Assembly: GCA_023230855.1 (NCBI GenBank)
Contig: JALNWQ010000003.1
Location: 1 to 64,000, forward strand
Reading direction: 5' to 3'
DNA length: 64,000 nucleotides
DNA from: Solirubrobacteraceae bacterium
Lineage (GTDB): Bacteria > Actinomycetota > Thermoleophilia > Solirubrobacterales > Solirubrobacteraceae
In this document: positions 59,197-64,000 of the stretch, piece after piece
How positions within the stretch are numbered: the stretch's first letter is position 1
How the letters are laid out: the number at the start of each line of letters is the position of its first letter
The notes under the pieces: model-generated
What the model was told of the DNA's origin: nothing
Database searches by the model: none
The model's input: the letters and a program-made list of their open reading frames with translations, nothing else
Position numbers and translations under genes: made by a program

Positions 59197-60864
59197 TCAG
59201 GCCTCCTGCGCCGCAGCGGCCCGCCGCACGACCTCGACCGTCCCGGCGGCGCCGTCGACGCGCACGAGGTCACCGTCGCCGATGACCGTCGTGCCGTCCT
59301 TCGTGCCGATGACGCACGGCACGCCCAGCTCGCGGGCGACGATCGCGCCGTGGCTGATCGGGCCGCCGATGTCGATGACGAGCGCCGACGCGAGCATCAT
59401 GATCGACGCCCAGCTGGGATCGGTGGTGCGACAGACGAGGACGTCGCCGGGCTCGAAGTCGTCCTCCTCGTCCGGGCGCGTCACGACCCGGGCGACCGCC
59501 TCGACGGTCCCCGACGTCACCGCGATCCCGGACACCGTGGTCCGGTCCGCGTCGACCGGCTCGCGGCCGCCGACGGGGACCGGCGACGGCACGCCCTCCC
59601 ACGCCTCCGGCAGCTCGTAGCGCAGGTACTCCTCGCGGATCGCCCGCCGCTCGGCGACGGTGGCCGCCAGGTCGGCCGGCGGGGTCGCCGCCAGCAGCTC
59701 GTCCATCGTCAGGAGGAACGCCGCGTCGACGTCGGGCAGCAGCCCGCGCTCCACGAGGTCGGCCCCGAGCGCGCGCGTCCCGAACCGGACCGCGTCCGCG
59801 CAGCGCAGGAACGCGGCCTTGCCGACGCCGCGCAGCGGGATGATGCGCGCCCCGAGCGCGAGGATCGCCCGGGCCGGGCCACGGTGGGCGCGCGGCAGCG
59901 CGGCGAGCAGCTCGCGCTCCGCCTCGACGCGACGACGGGCCTGGCCGGCCTCGACGCGCCGCGGGTCGCGGTCCTCGTCCATCCCGCGGTAGCCGACGAG
60001 CAGCCGCTCCAGCGGCGCGCGGTCCATCCGCCACGACGCCGAGGACAGCTCGCCCTCGTCCGGGCCGTGGAACCCGTGCCGGCGGACGAACTCGTCGAGG
60101 TCGAGCCGCTCGCGCGAGACGTCCCACAGGTCGGTGACGACGCGCGTCTCCGCCATCTCGCCGTACCCGGTGATGATGTCGAGCTCCAGCCCTTCGCGGC
60201 CCGCACGGACGGCGAGCTTGCGGATCTGGTCGTAGAGCGCCTGACAGAGGATCGCCGCGAGCGTGTGGGGGCGCATGACCTCCTCGAACCGGCGCGCGCC
60301 CTCGGCGACGAGCGCCCGGGCGGCGGACGGCGACGGCGACGGACCGGCGACCGCGGCCCTCCACCACGGCTCGACGTCCTCCACGACGGAGCGCAGGCGA
60401 CCGGGGAGTCGCAGCGCCGCCACCGGCATCCGGAACGCCACCACCGGGTAGCGGGAGCGGACCGGCCGGTCCTCCATGCCGGGCCGCACCCGGCCGAAGA
60501 TCTGCTCCTCGACGGCGTTGCCACCGTTGCCGGGCGTCCGGTCGGCGAGCATCCGGAACGTCTCGACGTTGCCGGCGGCCCGGCCGTAGAAGAGCGCCAT
60601 GAGCCGGGTCTCAGGACGTTCGTCGGCGGTCACCCGCTCGCGCTCCAGCACCCCCATGTCGTTGAAGGTCGCCTTGAACGCCCGCTCGATCGGGTCGCCG
60701 AACAGCGACCACGTCAGCGGCGTGACGACCCCGGGGAGCGCCTCGCTGGCGTTGCCCGACGACCACGCGATCCCCGGGTCGCAGTCCGCGTAGTGCAGGA
60801 CGTTCGCGGCCCGCGCCGCCGCCGACAGGCCGTCGGCGCCCTCCGTTCCGGTGGTGGCCTTCAC
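59197..60864 (-). CDS. PEP-utilising enzyme-like protein with phosphohistidine (mobile) domain
   Basis: 555 residues from a GTG at 60864 with GGAGG eight bases upstream. The C-terminal about 95 residues form the phosphohistidine domain of PEP synthase/PPDK/rifampin-phosphotransferase enzymes: GIAVTSGTVEAVARVV, then GDVLVCRTTDPSW and the catalytic-His segment IGGPISHGAIVARELGVP. The N-terminal about 440 residues resemble the central linker domain of such proteins (WSSGNASEALPGVVTPLTW), and no ATP-grasp domain is present. A partner kinase domain may be encoded elsewhere, or the protein may have another role. A broken paralog lies at 38385-39576. Confidence 0.8.
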   Translation of the reverse strand: MKATTGTEGADGLSAAARAANVLHYADCDPGIAWSSGNASEALPGVVTPLTWSLFGDPIERAFKATFNDMGVLERERVTADERPETRLMALFYGRAAGNVETFRMLADRTPGNGGNAVEEQIFGRVRPGMEDRPVRSRYPVVAFRMPVAALRLPGRLRSVVEDVEPWWRAAVAGPSPSPSAARALVAEGARRFEEVMRPHTLAAILCQALYDQIRKLAVRAGREGLELDIITGYGEMAETRVVTDLWDVSRERLDLDEFVRRHGFHGPDEGELSSASWRMDRAPLERLLVGYRGMDEDRDPRRVEAGQARRRVEAERELLAALPRAHRGPARAILALGARIIPLRGVGKAAFLRCADAVRFGTRALGADLVERGLLPDVDAAFLLTMDELLAATPPADLAATVAERRAIREEYLRYELPEAWEGVPSPVPVGGREPVDADRTTVSGIAVTSGTVEAVARVVTRPDEEDDFEPGDVLVCRTTDPSWASIMMLASALVIDIGGPISHGAIVARELGVPCVIGTKDGTTVIGDGDLVRVDGAAGTVEVVRRAAAAQEA

Positions 60865-61045
60865 GCGATCGTCCTCCGCGTCGCTGCGACCGACGGTCCC
60901 TTCCTGCACGTTCCACTCCTCGACGTCTTCGATGACGCGCTTCCATGCGCGTGGCCGCCGCGGCGTCCCGGCGGGGGACGCGGCGGCGGCCACGAACGGC
61001 CGAGGGGCCGGCGGATGCTCCGCCGACCCCCGACCCACTGGTGCT

Positions 61046-61062
61046 CGGGGCCGCGGGCCCCG
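61046..61062. terminator. Short GC hairpin downstream of the binding-protein gene
   Basis: CGGGGCC-gcg-GGCCCCG, a 7-bp stem, six bases past the stop of the minus-strand gene at 61068. Confidence 0.45.
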
Positions 61063-61067
61063 GGGGC

Positions 61068-62354
61068 TCACCCGCCGATGGCGGCGGCGAGCTGCTTGGC
61101 CTTGTCCTCCGGCAGGCAGACCGGCTCGTTGTCGCTCGTCGAGCGGAACTCACCGTCGGCGATCTCCGCCGGGAAGTAGCACGGGGTGAACCCGGGCTGC
61201 CCCTCGACGAAGTTCAGCGGCGGGGCGATGCCGTCGAGCGTCTCGTTCTCCAGGGCGTAGAGGCCCTTGACGACGTCCGCAGGCTTCGACTCCGGGGTGA
61301 GCTTCGCGGCCTCGGCGGCCTTCGCGAAGAGCTCGCCACCCGCCCACGGGTAGATCAGCGGGAACGAGAACTGCTTGCTGTCGCGCAGGCCCGGCGCGTA
61401 CTGGTCGAGCGCCTCGCTGAACGCCTTGACGCCCGGGACCGACTCGTCGGTGTAGACCGCGTTGGTGGCGGAGATGACGGTGCCGTTGAGGTCGGGCTCG
61501 TCGAGCCACGCCTTGTCGGTCGTCGCGCTCGACGCCACCGACAGCGGCTTGTAGCCCTGCTTGGCGCAGCTCGCCATGACGCGCGGCACGACCGACGAGT
61601 TGACGGCGACGAAGAGCGCCTCGGCGCCCTTGCCCTTCGCGGCCAGGCACGGCGCGTTGTAGTTCGGCGCGGTCGACGAGATCTTCTGGCCCGTCACCTC
61701 GACCCCGGCCATCTTGCCGATGCCGGCGAGGATCGGCTCGAGCTGCGCGCAGATCGGCGTCTCGGCGCAGTACATGACGTTGGCCTTCTTCTTGCCCGCC
61801 TTGGCGGTGAGCTCGATCTCGCCGTAGAGGAGCGCCGGCAGCGTCGAGCCGGAGGTGAAGAAGTTCGGGTTCGTCATGAACGGCGTGTCGACCGGCTGGC
61901 CGCCGACGACGGGGACGCCCTTGTCGGACGCGTACTTCTCCCACGACGCGCTGACGAGGCTCATCTGGCCGACGATCGCGACGACGCCCTCCTCCTCGAT
62001 GAGCTTCTTCGCGGCGGCGAGGCCCTTGGCGGGGTTCTGGCCGTCGTCGATCGTCGTGACCTTCACCGGGTGGCCGTTGATGCCGCCGGCGGCGTTCGTG
62101 TGCTTCTCCCAGGCGGTCAGCACGTCGGCGCTGCGACCGAGCGATCCGGCGAGCGGACCGGTGGCGCTGACGATGCTGCCGACCTTGATCGGGTCGCCGG
62201 CCGGCGCGTCGGCGCCGTCCGCTGCGGTGGTCGTGGCGGCGGCGCCGCCCGACGTCGTGGTCTCCGACTCCTCGTCGTCGCCGCACGCGACGAGCGTGAA
62301 CGATGCGAGCGCCACGAGCGCGATCGTCAGGAACGCGATCCTGAACCTCTCCAT
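61068..62354 (-). CDS. ABC transporter substrate-binding lipoprotein, branched-chain amino acid type
   Basis: 428 residues from the ATG at 62354 (GGAGAGG upstream). A lipoprotein signal peptide ends LVAC, followed by a Ser/Thr/Ala linker and a LivK-type periplasmic-binding fold starting PIKVGSIVSATGPLAGSLG. The VAIVGQMSLVSA and WAGGELFAKAAEAAKL segments fit the Peripla_BP_6 family. Such proteins bind amino acids, amides, urea or aromatic and short-chain acids, and the ligand cannot be read from sequence. Followed upstream by LivF and LivG ATPases on the same strand, 40 bp away. Confidence 0.88.
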   Translation of the reverse strand: MERFRIAFLTIALVALASFTLVACGDDEESETTTSGGAAATTTAADGADAPAGDPIKVGSIVSATGPLAGSLGRSADVLTAWEKHTNAAGGINGHPVKVTTIDDGQNPAKGLAAAKKLIEEEGVVAIVGQMSLVSASWEKYASDKGVPVVGGQPVDTPFMTNPNFFTSGSTLPALLYGEIELTAKAGKKKANVMYCAETPICAQLEPILAGIGKMAGVEVTGQKISSTAPNYNAPCLAAKGKGAEALFVAVNSSVVPRVMASCAKQGYKPLSVASSATTDKAWLDEPDLNGTVISATNAVYTDESVPGVKAFSEALDQYAPGLRDSKQFSFPLIYPWAGGELFAKAAEAAKLTPESKPADVVKGLYALENETLDGIAPPLNFVEGQPGFTPCYFPAEIADGEFRSTSDNEPVCLPEDKAKQLAAAIGG

Positions 62355-62394
62355 GTGGGCCTCTCCTCTGTGGTTGCTGTGGTGGTGAAGTCGG

Positions 62395-63189
62395 TCAGCC
62401 ATCGGTGGCCTCGCCCTCGGGGGTGCCAGGCCCGTCCCCGGCGGCCGAGGCGCTCCGGCCCGCGCCGCTCGCGTCGGGGTCGCCGTCGGATCCGCCGAGG
62501 TACCGGCGCAGCACGTCGTCGCGGTCGAGCTCGCCGGGGGCCCCGGTGAACGTCGTCGTCCCGCGGGTGAGCAGGTGGACCCGGTCGGCCATCGCGAGCG
62601 CCCGGTCGACGTACTGCTCGACCAGCACGAGCGACGTGCCCTCGGCGGCCAGGCCGGTCAGGGCCGCGAAGATCTCGTCGACGATCCGCGGCGCGAGCCC
62701 CATCGACACCTCGTCGAGCAGGACGACCGCCGGCCGCGCGAGCCAGCAGCGGGCGAGCGCGAGCATCTGCTGCTGACCGCCCGACATCGTGCCCGCCACC
62801 TGCCCGGCCCGCTCCTCGAGGATCGGGAACGCGTCGAACACCCGTCGCGGCTCGGCGGCCCGCTCCCACGGCGGGGTCATGAGCCGCAGGTTCTCGCGGA
62901 CGGTGAGCTCGCGGAACACGCCCCGGCCCTCGGGGACGAGGCACAGCCCGGCGCGGGCGCGACGGTGCGGGGCCGCCGTCGTCATCGCCGCGCCGCCGAC
63001 GCGGACCTCGCCCGCGGACGGTCGCAGTTGCCCGGACGCCACCCGCAGCAGCGTCGTCTTGCCGGCGCCATTGGGGCCCAGCAGGGCGACGATCGAGCCG
63101 GCCTCGACGGTCAGGTCGACGTCCCGCAGGACCGGGGCGGCGCCGTACCCGGCGGTGATCCCCGACAGCTCCAGCACGGGGGCGCTCAT
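62395..63189 (-). CDS. livF: ABC transporter ATP-binding protein, LivF type
   Basis: 264 residues from the ATG at 63189 (overlap with the livG stop). Walker A GPNGAGKTT, signature MSGGQQQMLALAR and Walker B VVLLDEVSMGLAP with the following VEQYVDRAL are characteristic of LivF. A Gly/Asp/Ala-rich tail of about 35 residues is additional. It couples ATP hydrolysis to a LivH/LivM-type permease expected beyond the window. Confidence 0.92.
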   Translation of the reverse strand: MSAPVLELSGITAGYGAAPVLRDVDLTVEAGSIVALLGPNGAGKTTLLRVASGQLRPSAGEVRVGGAAMTTAAPHRRARAGLCLVPEGRGVFRELTVRENLRLMTPPWERAAEPRRVFDAFPILEERAGQVAGTMSGGQQQMLALARCWLARPAVVLLDEVSMGLAPRIVDEIFAALTGLAAEGTSLVLVEQYVDRALAMADRVHLLTRGTTTFTGAPGELDRDDVLRRYLGGSDGDPDASGAGRSASAAGDGPGTPEGEATDG

Positions 63190-64000
63190 CCGGCCACCTC
63201 CTCGGTCGGCGGGGCCACGTCCTCGACGTCGGGGTCCCCCAGGTAGGCGGCCTGGACCTCGGGGGACCGGCGGACCTCGTCGGGCGTGCCCCGGAAGATC
63301 GGCCGGCCGAAGTCCAGGACGAAGATCTCGTCGCACGCCGACAGGACGAGCGACATGTCGTGCTCGACGAGGAGGATCCCGACGCCGCGCTCCGCGACGA
63401 CGCGGGCGAGGATCTCGCCGAACCGGGCGGTCTCGCGGTGGTCGAGGCCGGACGACGGCTCGTCGAGCAGGAGGATCCGGGACGGCCCGGCCAGGCACCG
63501 GGCGAGCTCGACGAGCCGTCGCTGGCCGGTCGGCAGCGCGCCGACCCGCACGTCGGCGAGCGTCGCGACGTCGCAGAGCGCCATCGCGCGGTCGGTCGCG
63601 TCGCGCACCGTCGCGCCGTGCCCGGGGCGCGGGACGGCGTGGGCGATCGGGTTGGCCCCCGCCATCGTGCCCTCGGCCCCGATGGCGACGTTGTCGCGGA
63701 CGGTGAGCGACTCGAAGAGCTCCATCTGCTGGAACGTGCGCCCCAGGCCGAGCCGCGCGCGCTGCGCCGGACCCAGCCGGGTGACGTCGCGCCCGTCGAG
63801 CAGCACCCGGCCGTCGGACGGTCGCACGAGGCCGGAGCAGGCGTTGAACGTCGTGGTCTTGCCCGCCCCGTTGGGCCCGATGAGGCCCGTGATCCGTCCG
63901 GTGGACGCCTCGAGGTCGAACCCCTCGACGGCGACGAGTCCGCCGAACCGCACCGCCAGGCCGTGGACCTCGAGCTTCCCCGGGTCGACGCGCTCCGGGG
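63186..64000 (-). CDS. livG: ABC transporter ATP-binding protein, LivG type (5' end outside window)
   Basis: At least 270 residues; the frame is still open at the window edge (ERVDPGKLEVHGLAVRFGG precedes the GTG at 63953), so the true start lies beyond 64000, possibly as a fusion to a permease. Walker A GPNGAGKTT, a PTGQRRLVELARCL signature in place of LSGGQ, and Walker B ILLLDEPSSGL followed by VEHDMSLV. The insertion between Q-loop and signature (MAGANPIAHAVPRPG) is typical of LivG. Confidence 0.9.
   Translation of the reverse strand, partial: PERVDPGKLEVHGLAVRFGGLVAVEGFDLEASTGRITGLIGPNGAGKTTTFNACSGLVRPSDGRVLLDGRDVTRLGPAQRARLGLGRTFQQMELFESLTVRDNVAIGAEGTMAGANPIAHAVPRPGHGATVRDATDRAMALCDVATLADVRVGALPTGQRRLVELARCLAGPSRILLLDEPSSGLDHRETARFGEILARVVAERGVGILLVEHDMSLVLSACDEIFVLDFGRPIFRGTPDEVRRSPEVQAAYLGDPDVEDVAPPTEEVAG

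Overview
The window looks like chromosomal DNA of a very GC-rich actinobacterium. Codon third positions are almost all G/C, GTG starts are common, genes are packed with 4-base ATGA/GTGA overlaps, and TetR regulators are abundant. Two complete yrbE-mce operons, a wax ester synthase, large acyl-CoA gene sets and phosphotransferase-like genes suggest Thermoleophilia (Solirubrobacterales or Patulibacter type). That taxonomic placement is inference. No rRNA, tRNA, CRISPR array, insertion sequence or replication origin was seen.

Layout. 71-1813: a secreted protein resembling the front part of RHS-like surface proteins. 1990-12706 (minus): mce operon 1 (yrbEA, yrbEB, mceA to mceF) ending in a damaged limonene-epoxide-hydrolase-like gene, with a divergent TetR gene at 12952. 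13664-16135: an FAD oxidoreductase divergent from its TetR gene, with two strong tandem operators between them. 16236-22255: two related gene sets, each an AttH/CrtC-like lipocalin protein plus an APH-like phosphotransferase, one of them with a polytopic membrane protein. 22538-23817: a tandem TetR pair. 23834-34030 (minus): mce operon 2. 34462-37492: crotonases and a thiolase. 37708-40997: a TetR gene, a broken phosphohistidine-domain gene and an SDR/luciferase-like chimera. 41067-46055: acyl-CoA dehydrogenases, a TetR gene, a thioesterase, an SDR and a toxin fragment. 46052-48356: a mesaconyl-CoA isomerase and hydratase pair. 48560-52722: a WS/DGAT acyltransferase, a thiolase and an HMG-CoA-synthase/DUF35 fusion. 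52899-55390: an MBL-fold hydrolase and a second TetR pair. 55391-56002: a noncoding repeat block. 56003-59103: a second membrane-protein / TetR / AttH-like locus. 59197-64000 (minus): an intact phosphohistidine-domain protein and a branched-chain-type ABC importer (binding protein, LivF, partial LivG).

How it fits together. The region reads as a lipid-acquisition and acyl-CoA catabolism island. Mce systems import a hydrophobic substrate, acyl-CoA dehydrogenases, crotonases, SDR and thiolases degrade it, CoA-transferase and hydratase steps handle branched dicarboxyl-CoA intermediates, and WS/DGAT stores acyl groups. The Mce ATPase (MceG/Mkl) is not in the window.

Most promoters carry a 17-bp dyad of the form nCnnAC-N5-GTnnGn, often next to a TetR of the 'STFY' recognition-helix class. 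TetRs of the 'GSFYNHF/GSLYSHF' class sit beside different palindromes. Several single-base lesions, an internal deletion, a gene fusion and a tandem duplication show local decay or assembly problems, mainly at 2.2 kb, 11.0 kb and 38.4-40.3 kb.
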